A stretch of DNA of 46,691 nt from contig JAPFDT010000022.1 in the NCBI GenBank assembly GCA_026169815.1, positions 1 through 46,691 of the forward strand, written 5' to 3'. This stretch comes from Pseudogracilibacillus sp. (lineage in GTDB: Bacteria; Bacillota; Bacilli; Bacillales; Amphibacillaceae). The position numbers and the translations under genes were made by a program. Position 1 is the first letter of the stretch. Every line of letters starts with the position of its first letter. The notes under the pieces were generated by a model. The model saw only the letters and a program-made list of their open reading frames with translations. It had not been told where the DNA came from and ran no database searches. Positions 36,025 to 46,563 of the stretch are shown here, in pieces.

Positions 36025-38463
36025 ATGAGGTCTGAGCAGTATTCATTAAAGCAACGAGCAGAAGTTCATATAGATGATTTAAGAAAGATTGTCGATCCAA
36101 CTGTATTTGAGTTTCAAACGACAGAAGAAGTACCTGAGTTAAATACAATAATTGGTCAAGAGCGTGGAAGTACTGTGATGCGTTTTGGCTTACAAGTACA
36201 AAAAGCAGGCTACAATATTTATGTATCTGGCATACCAGGAACAGGAAAAACAACTTTTACTCATTCAATAATTGATGAAATAGCAAAAAAAGATGTAGAG
36301 TTATTTGATTGGTGTTATGTATATAATTTTTCTAATAGTTATAAACCGAAAAGTTTACAATTACCAGTCGGTTATGGTAAGCGATTACAAGCAGATATGG
36401 AAAAATTAGTCGAAAATATGTTAACTGACATCCCGTCAGCATTTAATGAAGAGGCATATCAAACCGAACGTGCCTCGATTGTACGTGAACATAAAGAAGC
36501 GAGTAGGAAAGTTTTTGAACGATTAAATGAACTAGCAAAATCGCATGGCTTTGTCGTACGTCAGTCAAGTTCAGATTATGTTTCTATTCCTTTAGATGAA
36601 GAAGGAAAGCCGATGAGTGAAGAGCAATATAAATCGTTAAGTGAAGAAGAACTCTCAGCAATAAAAGCAAAATCGGCTGATTTAGAAGTAGAAGTGTTGA
36701 AATTTTCAAAAGAATTTCAAGATGTAGAAGAAGAGACAGAAAAAAGAATTGAACAACTAGATGAACGAATAGCGCTCAATGCCATTGGTCATCGTATTGA
36801 GAAAATGCGCAACTCATATGCTGATTGTCAAGTAGTGTTAGATTATTTACAAGAAGTAGAAGATGACATTTTAAAAAATGTGAGTGATTTCTTAGTTGAT
36901 GACGAAGAACAACATCCACTTAATGCATTGCTTTCAAGTAAACAGCAATCTGATTTTACGATTAAATATCAAGTTAATCTACTTGTAGATCATAGTGAGA
37001 CGAGTGGGGCTCCTGTCATTACAGCAGACAATCCAACATTTTATAATTTAATTGGTCGAGTAGAATATGAAAATCGAATGGGTATGATGGCAACAAATTT
37101 TACGAAAATAAAACCAGGCTTTCTCCATGAGGCAAATGGTGGCTATATCATTATTCAAGCGAGAGATATTTTAACGAGAAGTTACGCATGGGAAGGCTTA
37201 AAAAGAGCATTGCATACGAGGAAATTATCGATTGATAATATTGGAGAGCATGCAGGCTTAATGACAACAACATCACTTAACCCTGATGCGATTCTATTAG
37301 ATGTAAAAGTAATTATTATCGGAAATAGAGAAATTTATCAAGTGCTTCATTTTTATGATGAGGATTTTAGCAAATTGTTTAAAATTAAAGCTGATTTTGA
37401 CGTAGAAATGGATTACAGCGTGGAAAATATGAGCCGTTTAGCGAGTTTCATCCATACACATTGTAAGGCAAATGATTTACTTCACTTTGATCGTGAAGCT
37501 GTAGCGAAAATGGTTGAATATAGTTCACGAATTGCCGGACATCAAGATAAATTATCGACACAATTTAATCATATTGTAGAAATTATTTATGAAGCGGATA
37601 CGTGGGCGAAAATGGAAAATGCTTCGTATGTAACAGCTGATTTAGTCATTAAAACGATTCGCGAAAACGAATATCGTTCGAATTTAATCGCTGAAAAAAT
37701 GCAAGAACAAATTGCCGAGAAACATATTTTAATAGCAACAGAAGGTTCAACAGTCGGACAAGTAAATGGACTTGCGGTATATAGTACAGGTCAATATATG
37801 TTTGGAAAACCTTCTCGAATTACGGCGACGACTTTTGTTGGGCAGAATGGAGTTGTCAATATTGAAAGTAAAAGTAAATTAAGTGGAAATATTCATAATA
37901 AAGGAGTCTATATTTTAAGCGGATATTTAGGTGAACAATTTGCGCAGACACATCCACTTGCATTAACTGCGAACTTAACTTTCGAACAGTCATATGGTGG
38001 TGTAGATGGTGACAGTGCATCAAGTACAGAGTTGTATGCATTATTATCTAGTTTAGCAGATGTACCGATTGATCAAGGTCTCGCTGTAACAGGTTCAGTG
38101 AATCAAAAAGGAGAGATTCAACCAATCGGTGGCGTAAATGAAAAAATTGAAGGCTATTTTGAAGTGTGTGAACAAGCTGGTTTAACGGGTAGGCAAGGAG
38201 TGCTCATACCACATCAAAATGTGAGAAATTTAATGTTAAAACGACATGTTGTTGATGCTATAAAAGATGGCATGTTCCACATTTATGCAGTGAAAACAAT
38301 CGAAGAAGGTATCGAATTGTTAACAGGCATGAAAGCAGGTACTAAATCAGAGGAAGGTAATTATGAATCTAGTACGGTGTTTAATAAAGTAGCTACTAAA
38401 TTAAAACGTTATTTAGATCATGCAACGGCAGCGAATGGTATGCAAAATAAAAAGGAAGATTAG
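36025..38463 (+). CDS. Lon-like ATP-dependent protease (AAA_32 / LonB-LonC type)
   Basis: An 812-residue Lon-family protein with no Lon substrate-binding N-domain. A split AAA+ module starts early: Walker A GIPGTGKTTF near residue 70, and a long helical insertion (about 130-290) interrupts it. HEANGGYIIIQARDIL (about 365-380) and DVKVIIIGNREIYQ follow. The C-terminal protease has the catalytic Ser in VDGDSASSTE (near 664) and Lys in IGGVNEKIEGYF (near 707). This is the YcbZ/LonC-like class rather than classical LonA. The start at 36025 is chosen because GGAGGAGG lies just upstream. Role not known from context. Confidence 0.9.
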   Translation: MRSEQYSLKQRAEVHIDDLRKIVDPTVFEFQTTEEVPELNTIIGQERGSTVMRFGLQVQKAGYNIYVSGIPGTGKTTFTHSIIDEIAKKDVELFDWCYVYNFSNSYKPKSLQLPVGYGKRLQADMEKLVENMLTDIPSAFNEEAYQTERASIVREHKEASRKVFERLNELAKSHGFVVRQSSSDYVSIPLDEEGKPMSEEQYKSLSEEELSAIKAKSADLEVEVLKFSKEFQDVEEETEKRIEQLDERIALNAIGHRIEKMRNSYADCQVVLDYLQEVEDDILKNVSDFLVDDEEQHPLNALLSSKQQSDFTIKYQVNLLVDHSETSGAPVITADNPTFYNLIGRVEYENRMGMMATNFTKIKPGFLHEANGGYIIIQARDILTRSYAWEGLKRALHTRKLSIDNIGEHAGLMTTTSLNPDAILLDVKVIIIGNREIYQVLHFYDEDFSKLFKIKADFDVEMDYSVENMSRLASFIHTHCKANDLLHFDREAVAKMVEYSSRIAGHQDKLSTQFNHIVEIIYEADTWAKMENASYVTADLVIKTIRENEYRSNLIAEKMQEQIAEKHILIATEGSTVGQVNGLAVYSTGQYMFGKPSRITATTFVGQNGVVNIESKSKLSGNIHNKGVYILSGYLGEQFAQTHPLALTANLTFEQSYGGVDGDSASSTELYALLSSLADVPIDQGLAVTGSVNQKGEIQPIGGVNEKIEGYFEVCEQAGLTGRQGVLIPHQNVRNLMLKRHVVDAIKDGMFHIYAVKTIEEGIELLTGMKAGTKSEEGNYESSTVFNKVATKLKRYLDHATAANGMQNKKED

Positions 38464-38554
38464 TTATTAGTTAGAGTATCTTTTTCATTATAAAGTGCGT
38501 ATGATAGAAAGTAATATTAAAAGTGCTAACTAGACCGAAATTAGAGGTGTCAAA

Positions 38555-40210
38555 ATGATTTATGAATTTAAAATTACTTTAACAGATGTCGGTGTACCAG
38601 TTTCGCGTACGCTGCAAATTGAAAAAGATACGTTTTTCTATGAATTTCATGAAACTTTACAAGTCGTTTTTGATTGGACAAACAGTCATTTGTTTTCTTT
38701 TTTTATGAATGTGTCTGATGGGAAAGTGCAAAATAAAGTAACGATTACGTTAAAGGAATCAACTATGTTTCAAGGTCCGAGTGGTGGTTCATCATGTGAT
38801 GTAGAAGAGGCACGATTATCAGATTGGTTTATTTGGCCAAAAGACAAAGCATTGTATGTGTATGACTTTGGTGACGATTGGACACATGAAATTGAACTTG
38901 TGGACATTATTGATAAACAAGCAGGCATAGAGTATCCGATTTGTACGGCAGCAGAAAATTTTGCTCCACCAGAAGATAGTCGCTTTGAATTGCTAGAAGG
39001 TCAACTAAATTTAGTTGCAAAAAACAATGAACAACTTTTAAGAGAAATTAATAATGAATTAGATGAATATAAAACAACTACTGAAAATTTCTTCGTTGAT
39101 GATGAAGATGAATTTATTTGTGCAGAGGAAAATGACGCACCAACTTCCACGCAAGAAATTATTCCGCCAGCAGATATTACTTATAATGAAGTATGGGAAA
39201 CAACATTAGCTCAAGCAAAAGAATTTTTACAAAAAAAGCCTTGGGAAGTGTTAGGGGAAGAAGATATCTTCGTTGTGAAAGAACCTGAGGAAAATACGTT
39301 TTTATTTTGTAGGGTGACTGGTGAATCTGGTGATGATTTTGGTTTAGAAATATATTTTGGCTGGGAAGGATTCTTTGCTTTACTTGAACGACTATCAGGA
39401 AATGAAATTGCTCTTGACGGTATGCAGCATGAACAAGTGTTAATCATGACGTTTGAAGATCGTACTGATTTGGAAAAAGTAGAATATAATTTAATAAAAA
39501 CACATTCGACAACATTTCGTGGTAAGAAATCGTGGCCGGTATTTATAAGTTATCGTCCTAGTTTTTTTCCGTGGCAGATGGATGAAAATGAGGCAGAATA
39601 TGTTCGACTTGCGATGCGTGAAGTAATGCAAGTTCTAGAGGAACAAGCGGCAGGTTTAGAAATACCTCATATTGTAGATGAAGAGGAAATTTTACTTCGA
39701 GAAGTTGATAATACGGAAAATGATGATACAGCATTTGTAAGTCATATTGTTGATGTAGAACAATTAATTGAGGAAGAAGAAGAGGACGAGATAGTTTTAT
39801 CAGAATTAGAATTAAGACGATTAAGTAAAATGAAAGAAGGATTAGTAGTTTCGATTGAATTTACAATTTTACCGCTTGAGATGCCGTTACAAGATGAAGA
39901 TGGCGGACGTGTATTCTTTCCGTTTTTATCTTTAGCAGTGGATGCTAATTCTGGGGAAGTGTATTACCATGAAATATCAGATTCACCGATTACGATATAC
40001 AATTCTCAACAAGCCTTTTTACGAGCGCTTGATAAGTTAGGTGGTATCCCAAATGAAGTGATGACAGACCCACTTACAGCACGAGCTATCCTCCCTTATT
40101 TAGATATATGTGATTTCAATTTTTCAATTGAAGAATCGTTACAGATGACAACAAACGTAGTAGAAGGATTAATGGAGTTTATGTTAGATGGATTTGATGG
40201 TTCAGATTGA
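38555..40210 (+). CDS. plasmid pRiA4b ORF-3-like domain protein (551 aa)
   Basis: The N-terminal 150 residues match the pRiA4b ORF-3-like fold: MIYEFKITLTDVGVPVSRTL, VVFDWTNSHLFSF and VYDFGDDWTHEIELV. An acidic linker follows. From about residue 205 the protein has further domains (WEVLGEEDIFVVKEPEENTF in part, WEGFFALLERLSGN) and a C-terminal segment on strands with a DxNSGEVYYHE-like piece (about 465-475), similar to DUF6930-type regions. Function unknown. Monocistronic and closed by a terminator. Confidence 0.75.
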   Translation: MIYEFKITLTDVGVPVSRTLQIEKDTFFYEFHETLQVVFDWTNSHLFSFFMNVSDGKVQNKVTITLKESTMFQGPSGGSSCDVEEARLSDWFIWPKDKALYVYDFGDDWTHEIELVDIIDKQAGIEYPICTAAENFAPPEDSRFELLEGQLNLVAKNNEQLLREINNELDEYKTTTENFFVDDEDEFICAEENDAPTSTQEIIPPADITYNEVWETTLAQAKEFLQKKPWEVLGEEDIFVVKEPEENTFLFCRVTGESGDDFGLEIYFGWEGFFALLERLSGNEIALDGMQHEQVLIMTFEDRTDLEKVEYNLIKTHSTTFRGKKSWPVFISYRPSFFPWQMDENEAEYVRLAMREVMQVLEEQAAGLEIPHIVDEEEILLREVDNTENDDTAFVSHIVDVEQLIEEEEEDEIVLSELELRRLSKMKEGLVVSIEFTILPLEMPLQDEDGGRVFFPFLSLAVDANSGEVYYHEISDSPITIYNSQQAFLRALDKLGGIPNEVMTDPLTARAILPYLDICDFNFSIEESLQMTTNVVEGLMEFMLDGFDGSD

Positions 40211-40240
40211 GTGATTGAGGAAATAAAATATTTCCCTCCA

Positions 40241-40279
40241 CCCGAGTGAATGCGAATAATCGTATTTACTCGGGTTTTC
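40241..40279 (+). terminator. terminator after the pRiA4b-like gene
   Basis: CCCGAGTGAATGCGA pairs with TCGTATTTACTCGGG (two wobble pairs) around ATAA and is followed by TTTT. The next 125 bases to rnhC hold nothing I can support. Confidence 0.85.
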
Positions 40280-40403
40280 TGTTATGTTTTGTTAAAATCG
40301 CTTCATTCAAAGCTTGAATAATGTCGATAATTGCTATGACCCGGGAAATTGAAAAGGAAGCTGCTCTCACATCGTAATGATTGAGATTGCTCTACAATTA
40401 ACT

Positions 40404-41345
40404 CTACATATATTCTCGCGCTTTTTCCGTGTTTTTAAAATGTAATTTGGCTACACTATTTAATGATTGCTTACCTTTTGTGCGGATGATTTGGGCGATG
40501 AGTTTGTCTACTTTTACTGAAGCACCTTTTAACAAATCAAATCCGATCTCGTTAGATAATTTCTCCATTTCTTGAAGAAAGCTAGCACGAGCGATAACGG
40601 AACCAGCAGCGACAGCGATGGAATAGCTTTCCGCTTTTGTCATAAAATAGGTTTTTGGTGCAACTTGTTCATTTTCGCTCTTTAAATAATTCATGTACAC
40701 ATTCGGTTGGCAAAATTGATCAATTAATATGCCGTCATATGGTGCCTCACCAATTTTATCGAGTAAACGATTAATAGCACTATGGTGTAACATTGCTTTC
40801 ATTTTTCCTTGCGACCAACCTTGTGCTTGGATTTGGTTGTATTTTTCATTATGTAAAATCATAAGTGAATAAGGAATATTTAATGTCGCAATTTCTTTCG
40901 CTAATTTTTGTACCGTTTGATCGTTAATAGCTTTTGAATCTTGAATGCCTAAAGCTTTTAAATGACTAATTTGTTCTGATGTAACATATACAGCAGCCGT
41001 AGTAACGGGACCGAAGTAATCTCCTGTACCAGATTCGTCAGATCCAATATGGTTACTTGTAAACAAAGAGTTAGGTGGTCGGTATGATGTATGTTGTTGT
41101 GTCGTGCGCTTCTGTGATGGAGCAGATGCTGTTGAGAGGCTTTTTCCTGTTTGCCATTTATTAGCTTCTGCGTTTACATCACTACCTTGAAATAAAACTT
41201 TTCCAGAACGATATGCGGTAATTACTGCCGCCTCTGTTCTAGCACGAAAAATAGCACCTTGTGGGGATTTGTCTAAGCTTTTTGCATAATATGTTTTCAT
41301 TTTTTTGATTGTTGTTTCATCCATTTTTATTGTAAGTTGACCCAT
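40404..41345 (-). CDS. rnhC: ribonuclease HIII
   Basis: A 313-residue RNase HIII that removes RNA from RNA-DNA hybrids. The N-terminal TBP-like substrate-binding region (about residues 1-85) precedes the RNase H fold with GSDESGTGDYFGPV (catalytic Asp/Glu near residue 92). Further acidic residues lie in GILIDQF and in the C-terminal region. The start MGQLTIK is chosen with GGAGG upstream. It is divergent from zapA, the usual Bacillales arrangement. Confidence 0.95.
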   Translation of the reverse strand: MGQLTIKMDETTIKKMKTYYAKSLDKSPQGAIFRARTEAAVITAYRSGKVLFQGSDVNAEANKWQTGKSLSTASAPSQKRTTQQHTSYRPPNSLFTSNHIGSDESGTGDYFGPVTTAAVYVTSEQISHLKALGIQDSKAINDQTVQKLAKEIATLNIPYSLMILHNEKYNQIQAQGWSQGKMKAMLHHSAINRLLDKIGEAPYDGILIDQFCQPNVYMNYLKSENEQVAPKTYFMTKAESYSIAVAAGSVIARASFLQEMEKLSNEIGFDLLKGASVKVDKLIAQIIRTKGKQSLNSVAKLHFKNTEKAREYM

Positions 41346-41532
41346 TATATTTTCCTCCAAATTCATTCTACACATAGAAAAAATCGATACTGTTTCCTAA
41401 ATGTTGTATTTCATGTTAAAATTAATTGTACCATTATTAGTATAAAAGTGTGTATTATATATAATATGATAGCTCAAATACATGATAGGAAAGATTTTTT
41501 ATGTGGATGTTATTTGGATCACTAGGAGGAAC

Positions 41533-41799
41533 ATGAGGTTGACTGATAAAAAGCGAACGAGAATAACAGTTGAAATTAGAAATCGTGAATATACGATTGT
41601 CGGTACGGAATCGAGAGAACACGTACAATTAGTCGCTAATTTAGTGAATGAGAAAATGACAGATATCCATCAAGGTAATAAACATTTAGATGCGACAAAA
41701 TTGGCTGTCTTAACGGCAATTAATACGATGAATGATTATATAAAGTTAAAAGAGGAATTTGATGAACTTTTAACAATGATTGAAGAGGAAAATAAATGA
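41533..41799 (+). CDS. zapA: cell division protein ZapA
   Basis: An 88-residue protein that promotes FtsZ filament bundling. RITVEIRNREYTIVGTESREHV and the coiled-coil end (YIKLKEEFDELLTMIEEENK) are typical. AGGAGGAAC precedes the ATG. It overlaps cvpA by four bases (ATGA). First gene of the zapA-cvpA-polX-mutS2 set. Confidence 0.92.
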   Translation: MRLTDKKRTRITVEIRNREYTIVGTESREHVQLVANLVNEKMTDIHQGNKHLDATKLAVLTAINTMNDYIKLKEEFDELLTMIEEENK

Positions 41800-42347
41800 T
41801 TTCACTACTATTATTATTAATATTATTATTTGGTTTTTTAATGGGGTTAAAACGTGGCTTTGTTTTACAATTAATGCACTTAGTCGGCTTTATTATAGCA
41901 TTTATTGTAGCAGCAGTTAATTACAAAAAATTAGCAGGCTACCTTGCCCATTGGATTCCATACCCAGAACTTAATGAAAGTGCAATGTGGGCTGTGTTTA
42001 ACAGTACAATGCCGCTAGAGAGTGCTTTTTATAATGGAATAGCATTTGTGTTGATTTTTTTCCTAACAAAAATCATCCTACAAATTATTGCTTCGATGTT
42101 AGATTTTCTTGCACAATTACCTGTGCTTCGCCATATCAATAAGTTGTTAGGGTCTATTTTAGGGTTTTTCGAAGTGTATTTTATAATGTTTATTTTATTA
42201 TCACTAATGGCACTTGTTCCGATTGATAAAGTGCAAACACTTATTGATCGTTCGTTTGTGGCGAAGGTCATTATTGAAAAGACACCGTTTTTATCAAGTG
42301 GGCTTGAATCATTATGGTTTAGTGAATTGTTAAGTAAGCTCGTATAA
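41796..42347 (+). CDS. CvpA-family membrane protein
   Basis: A 183-residue protein with about four membrane helices (starting LLLLLILLFGFLMGLKRGFV), of the CvpA/YshB family named for colicin V production. Its molecular role is not settled. Translationally coupled to zapA by an ATGA overlap. Followed by a terminator before polX. Confidence 0.88.
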   Translation: MISLLLLLILLFGFLMGLKRGFVLQLMHLVGFIIAFIVAAVNYKKLAGYLAHWIPYPELNESAMWAVFNSTMPLESAFYNGIAFVLIFFLTKIILQIIASMLDFLAQLPVLRHINKLLGSILGFFEVYFIMFILLSLMALVPIDKVQTLIDRSFVAKVIIEKTPFLSSGLESLWFSELLSKLV

Positions 42348-42357
42348 AAGAATGGGG

Positions 42358-42403
42358 AAGACTGATTTCAGAATGCATGATGATGAGCTGAATCAGTCTT
42401 TTT
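42358..42403 (+). terminator. terminator between cvpA and polX
   Basis: AAGACTGATTTCAG / CTGAATCAGTCTT (one mismatch or bulge) with a 16-base loop and TTT, placed 10 bases after cvpA and about 22 before polX. It may attenuate readthrough into polX-mutS2. Confidence 0.75.
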
Positions 42404-42425
42404 CCATGGAAGGAGAACAGTAATT

Positions 42426-44147
42426 ATGCAAAAAATGACGAAAAAAGATATTATCCGTTTACTAGAAGATATTGGACTTTATTTAGAAATACAAGGTGAG
42501 AATCCTTTTCGTATTTCTGCTTACCGAAAAGCCGCCCAAAGTTTGGAAAAAGATGAGCGGTCTTTAGCAGAGATTGATGATTTTTCAACGATACCAGGCA
42601 TTGGAAAAGGTACGAATGACCTTATTACAGAATATATAACTACTGGAAAATCATCTACATTAGAACAGTTGCAACAAGATGTACCAAGTGGGCTTATCCC
42701 GTTGTTAAAATTACCAGGACTAGGCGGAAAGCGTCTAGCAACTTTATATAAAGAATTAGCAATTACCGATGCAGCTACGTTACAAACAGCATGTGAAGAT
42801 GGTAGGGTGGCTGAATTAAAAGGTTTTGGTAAAAAAACTGTCGAAAATATTTTACAAGCACTACAAGAGCAGTCTTCACGTCCAGAACGTTTGCCAGTAA
42901 GTTATATGTTAAAATTAGCACATAATATTGAAGCCCAGTTAGAGAAGATTCCTGATATTTCACGCTTTAGTTTAGCAGGTAGCTTACGTCGTATGCGCGA
43001 GACGATAAAAGATATTGATTTTATTATTGCAACAGATAAGCCAGAACCTGTAAAAGAAGCGTTATTGCAAATTAATGATGTGAAAGATGTTATCGCAAGT
43101 GGGTCAACTAAAGTGTCGGTTACATTAGCAGATGAATATGATGTCAATGTCGACTTTCGTTTAGTAGAAGATAGTGCCTTTACGACGACTTTGCATCATT
43201 TTACAGGATCTAAAGATCATAATGTAGCTATGCGTCAACTGGCTAAACAACGTGGTGAGAAAATTAATGAATATGGAGTAGAAGTTGAAGCGACAAATGA
43301 AACACTCCAATTTAAAAAAGAAAAAGATTTTTTCGCTCATTTTAAAGTAGATTTTATCCCCCCTGAAATGCGTGAAGATATGGGAGAAGTAACAGAGTTT
43401 CAACAAGGCTATCAACCGTTAGAGCGTAATATGATTCGTGGGGACTTACATATGCACTCAACGTATAGTGATGGTGCAGAATCAATTGAAGAGATGGTCC
43501 AATATGCGCGCAAGTTAAACTATGAGTATATCGCGATTACGGATCACTCGAAATTTTTACAAGTTGCGAATGGCTTAAATGAAACTAGATTACGAAAACA
43601 ACGTGAAGAAATTGCGATGTTAAATGAAAAATATCCAGATATCCATATTTTAGCAGGTGTGGAGATGGATATTTTACCAAATGGTGAGCTTGATTTTTCG
43701 GATGATTTTTTACAAGAGATGGATCTCGTTATTGCGGCGATTCATTCGAGTTTTAATCAATCAGAAGCGGATATTATGAAACGGCTTGAAACGGCAACAA
43801 ATAATCCATATGTCGATATTATTGCCCATCCGACTGGAAGACTTATCGGACGTAGAGATGGCTATGACGTTAATGTGGAAAAATTAATTGAACTTGCTAA
43901 AAAGACGGATACAGTACTTGAACTTAACGCCAATCCGATGCGGTTTGATTTAGCGCCACATTGGTTACAGCAAGCGCAAGAAGCAGGCGTAACTTTAGCG
44001 ATTAATACAGATGCACATCGAACGACGATGTTAGAACATATGGCATATGGGGTTCAAGTAGCGAATAAAGGCTGGATTAACAAGTCATCTGTTTTAAATA
44101 GTTGGGAATTAAATGACTTACTCACACATTTAAATCGTAATAAATAA
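42426..44147 (+). CDS. polX: DNA polymerase / 3'-5' exonuclease PolX
   Basis: A 573-residue family-X repair polymerase with a C-terminal PHP exonuclease. Helix-hairpin-helix motifs IPGIGKGTND and LPGLGGKRLATL lie near residues 55-110. The polymerase nucleotidyltransferase motif GSLRRMRETIKDIDFII lies near 186-202. The PHP domain opens with IRGDLHMHSTYSDGAES near 338 and has IDITDHS-like AITDHSKF. Domain order and length match Bacillus PolX. AAGGAG precedes the ATG. Confidence 0.95.
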   Translation: MQKMTKKDIIRLLEDIGLYLEIQGENPFRISAYRKAAQSLEKDERSLAEIDDFSTIPGIGKGTNDLITEYITTGKSSTLEQLQQDVPSGLIPLLKLPGLGGKRLATLYKELAITDAATLQTACEDGRVAELKGFGKKTVENILQALQEQSSRPERLPVSYMLKLAHNIEAQLEKIPDISRFSLAGSLRRMRETIKDIDFIIATDKPEPVKEALLQINDVKDVIASGSTKVSVTLADEYDVNVDFRLVEDSAFTTTLHHFTGSKDHNVAMRQLAKQRGEKINEYGVEVEATNETLQFKKEKDFFAHFKVDFIPPEMREDMGEVTEFQQGYQPLERNMIRGDLHMHSTYSDGAESIEEMVQYARKLNYEYIAITDHSKFLQVANGLNETRLRKQREEIAMLNEKYPDIHILAGVEMDILPNGELDFSDDFLQEMDLVIAAIHSSFNQSEADIMKRLETATNNPYVDIIAHPTGRLIGRRDGYDVNVEKLIELAKKTDTVLELNANPMRFDLAPHWLQQAQEAGVTLAINTDAHRTTMLEHMAYGVQVANKGWINKSSVLNSWELNDLLTHLNRNK

Positions 44148-44170
44148 TCCGATTACAAGGAGACAGTTAG

Positions 44171-46513
44171 ATGAATGAACGAACTTTACACGTGTTAGAA
44201 TTTCATAAAATAGTTGAATTACTGACAAATGAAGCAGCGACAAGTGTTGGAAAAACTGTTACGGAAAAGATAACACCAAAAACAACACTTGCTGATGTAG
44301 AAAAATTACAAGACGAAACCGATGAAGCGTTACACATATTACGACTAGATAAAACAGTACCTTTTTCAATCGTTTCCGACATTACAAGTAGTTTAAAACG
44401 TAGTGAAATTGGTAGTACTTTAGATATCCAAGCATGTCTAGAAGTGTTGCAAGTGCTGTACTGTGGTCGAAATGTAAAGAATTTTATCGAAACAATTGAA
44501 GAAAATGCGGATTTATTACAAGCTTTGATGGAACAGTTAATACCATTACGTCATTTAGAAGATAATATATCACGTAAATTCGATGATTATGGGGATATTG
44601 TTGATAATGCTTCACCTGCATTACGTTCTATACGTTCCTCAATTCGGTCGTATGAAGCAAGTATTCGTGACCGCTTAAATCAATTTACGCGCTCGAAAAG
44701 TTCGATGTTGTCTGATACGATTGTAACAATTCGAAATCAACGGTACGTATTACCAGTAAAGCATGAATATCGTGGTGCGATCGGCGGGATTGTCCATGAT
44801 CAATCTTCATCAGGTCAAACATTATTTATTGAACCACGGGCGATTATTGAATTAAATAACCAAATTCAACAAGCACATATTAAGGAAAAACAAGAGATTG
44901 AAAAAATCTTACAAAAGTTAACTGGTGAAATTGCCGAACATGCCGAACAATTACGGATTAATTTAGACGTTATTTCTGAGTTAGATTTTATTTTTTCTCG
45001 TGCGAGGTTAGCTGAGAAGATGAAAGCAGCTAAGCCGACATTGAATGAAGATGGCTTTATTAATATGAAACAAGCACGTCATCCATTAATAGCACAAGAA
45101 GATGTTGTAGCAAACGATGTTGAGTTAGGAAAAGATTATCATGCAATTGTTATTACCGGTCCAAATACAGGTGGTAAAACTGTTACTCTAAAATTGATTG
45201 GACTATGTGTACTTATGGCGCAATCAGGTTTACAAGTGCCTGCACAAGATGGTTGTGAAATAGGCGTATTCCGTCAAGTGTTTGCAGATATTGGTGATGA
45301 ACAGTCAATTGAACAAAATTTAAGTACATTTTCATCCCATATGACTAACATTGTATCCATTATGGAGCAAGTGGACGCAGAATCACTCGTATTATTTGAT
45401 GAACTAGGTGCAGGAACGGATCCTCAAGAGGGAGCAGCACTTGCCATGTCTTTATTAGATAAAGTGATCGACCAACAAGCTCGGGTAGTTGCTACAACAC
45501 ACTATCCAGAATTAAAGGCATATGGTTATAATCGAGAATCAGTTATGAATTCATCTGTTGAATTTGATGTCGAAACCTTACGTCCAACTTATCGCTTATT
45601 AATGGGCGTTCCAGGGAGAAGTAATGCATTTGAAATTTCAGAACGACTTGGCTTAAACGAAGAAATTATTGAGCATGCCAAACAATATGTCGGTGTTGAT
45701 TCTAAAAAAGTTGAACATATGATTGCGGCATTAGAAGCGAGTAAAAAAGCTGCTGAACAAGAATTAGCTGACACAAATGACATTTTAAAAGAAAGTGAAA
45801 GGTTACGACGACAATTAACGACAGAATGGGAAGCATTTCAATCAGAGCGTGATCATTTGTATAAGCAAGCTGAAGAAAAAGCCGAAACAGCTCTACAAAA
45901 AGCTCGTGAAGAAGCGGAAATTATTGTAGATGAAGTACGTCACATGCGAGATCAGACGCAATGGAAAGAACATGAGTGGATTGAAGCAAGGAAAATGTTA
46001 GAAGAAGCACAACCTGATTTAGTGAAAGAAAAAGAATCAACTACAAAAGCAGAAACTCGTGAATTAGAAGTAGGCGATGAAATTAAACATCGTACGATTC
46101 AGCAACCAGGACATATTGTTGAAAAGAAAAATGAACATGAATATGTCATTCAAGTAGGGATGATGAAATTAACAGCCAAACGAAAAGATTTAACCTTTAT
46201 TAAAAAGCAAGCAGATGCAGAGCAAAGTGAGCCAGCTGTAACTCATATGGTAAGAATGAGTTCCAATCAAGGGGTGAAAACAGAACTTGATTTACGTGGT
46301 AAACGTTATGAAGATGCGATGTCAGATTTAGAAAAATATCTAGACGAAGCATTAATGCAAGGACATAACCGAGTAACAATAATTCACGGAAAAGGAACAG
46401 GCGCACTGCGTAAAGGTGTTGAAAAGTTCATTCGCAATCATCCACATGTTACATCATCTCGCCTTGGGGCACAAAATGAAGGTGGGAGTGGTGTAACGAT
46501 TGTTGAATTTTAA
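44171..46513 (+). CDS. mutS2: endonuclease MutS2
   Basis: A 780-residue MutS2. The MutS-type ATPase has ITGPNTGGKTVTLK (near residue 329) and LVLFDELGAGTDPQEGAAL. A long coiled coil follows (about 510-640), then a C-terminal Smr endonuclease domain (ELDLRGKRYEDAM; IIHGKGTGALRKGV). It lacks the mismatch-recognition N-domain of MutS, as expected. Known roles are suppression of recombination and rescue of collided ribosomes. The gene is 23 bases after polX, with AAGGAGAC upstream. A perfect inverted repeat and array C follow. Confidence 0.96.
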   Translation: MNERTLHVLEFHKIVELLTNEAATSVGKTVTEKITPKTTLADVEKLQDETDEALHILRLDKTVPFSIVSDITSSLKRSEIGSTLDIQACLEVLQVLYCGRNVKNFIETIEENADLLQALMEQLIPLRHLEDNISRKFDDYGDIVDNASPALRSIRSSIRSYEASIRDRLNQFTRSKSSMLSDTIVTIRNQRYVLPVKHEYRGAIGGIVHDQSSSGQTLFIEPRAIIELNNQIQQAHIKEKQEIEKILQKLTGEIAEHAEQLRINLDVISELDFIFSRARLAEKMKAAKPTLNEDGFINMKQARHPLIAQEDVVANDVELGKDYHAIVITGPNTGGKTVTLKLIGLCVLMAQSGLQVPAQDGCEIGVFRQVFADIGDEQSIEQNLSTFSSHMTNIVSIMEQVDAESLVLFDELGAGTDPQEGAALAMSLLDKVIDQQARVVATTHYPELKAYGYNRESVMNSSVEFDVETLRPTYRLLMGVPGRSNAFEISERLGLNEEIIEHAKQYVGVDSKKVEHMIAALEASKKAAEQELADTNDILKESERLRRQLTTEWEAFQSERDHLYKQAEEKAETALQKAREEAEIIVDEVRHMRDQTQWKEHEWIEARKMLEEAQPDLVKEKESTTKAETRELEVGDEIKHRTIQQPGHIVEKKNEHEYVIQVGMMKLTAKRKDLTFIKKQADAEQSEPAVTHMVRMSSNQGVKTELDLRGKRYEDAMSDLEKYLDEALMQGHNRVTIIHGKGTGALRKGVEKFIRNHPHVTSSRLGAQNEGGSGVTIVEF

Positions 46514-46525
46514 ACAACTTTCTCT

Positions 46526-46563
46526 GATATATTCCGCTTAGCGCAGCTTAAGCGGAATATATC
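46526..46563. repeat. perfect inverted repeat after mutS2
   Basis: Fifteen-base arms, GATATATTCCGCTTA and its exact complement, around an eight-base loop, 12 bases after the mutS2 stop. There is no T-run, so it is at most a poor intrinsic terminator. Its right arm runs into array C, whose units contain ATATATC from the arm. Confidence 0.85.
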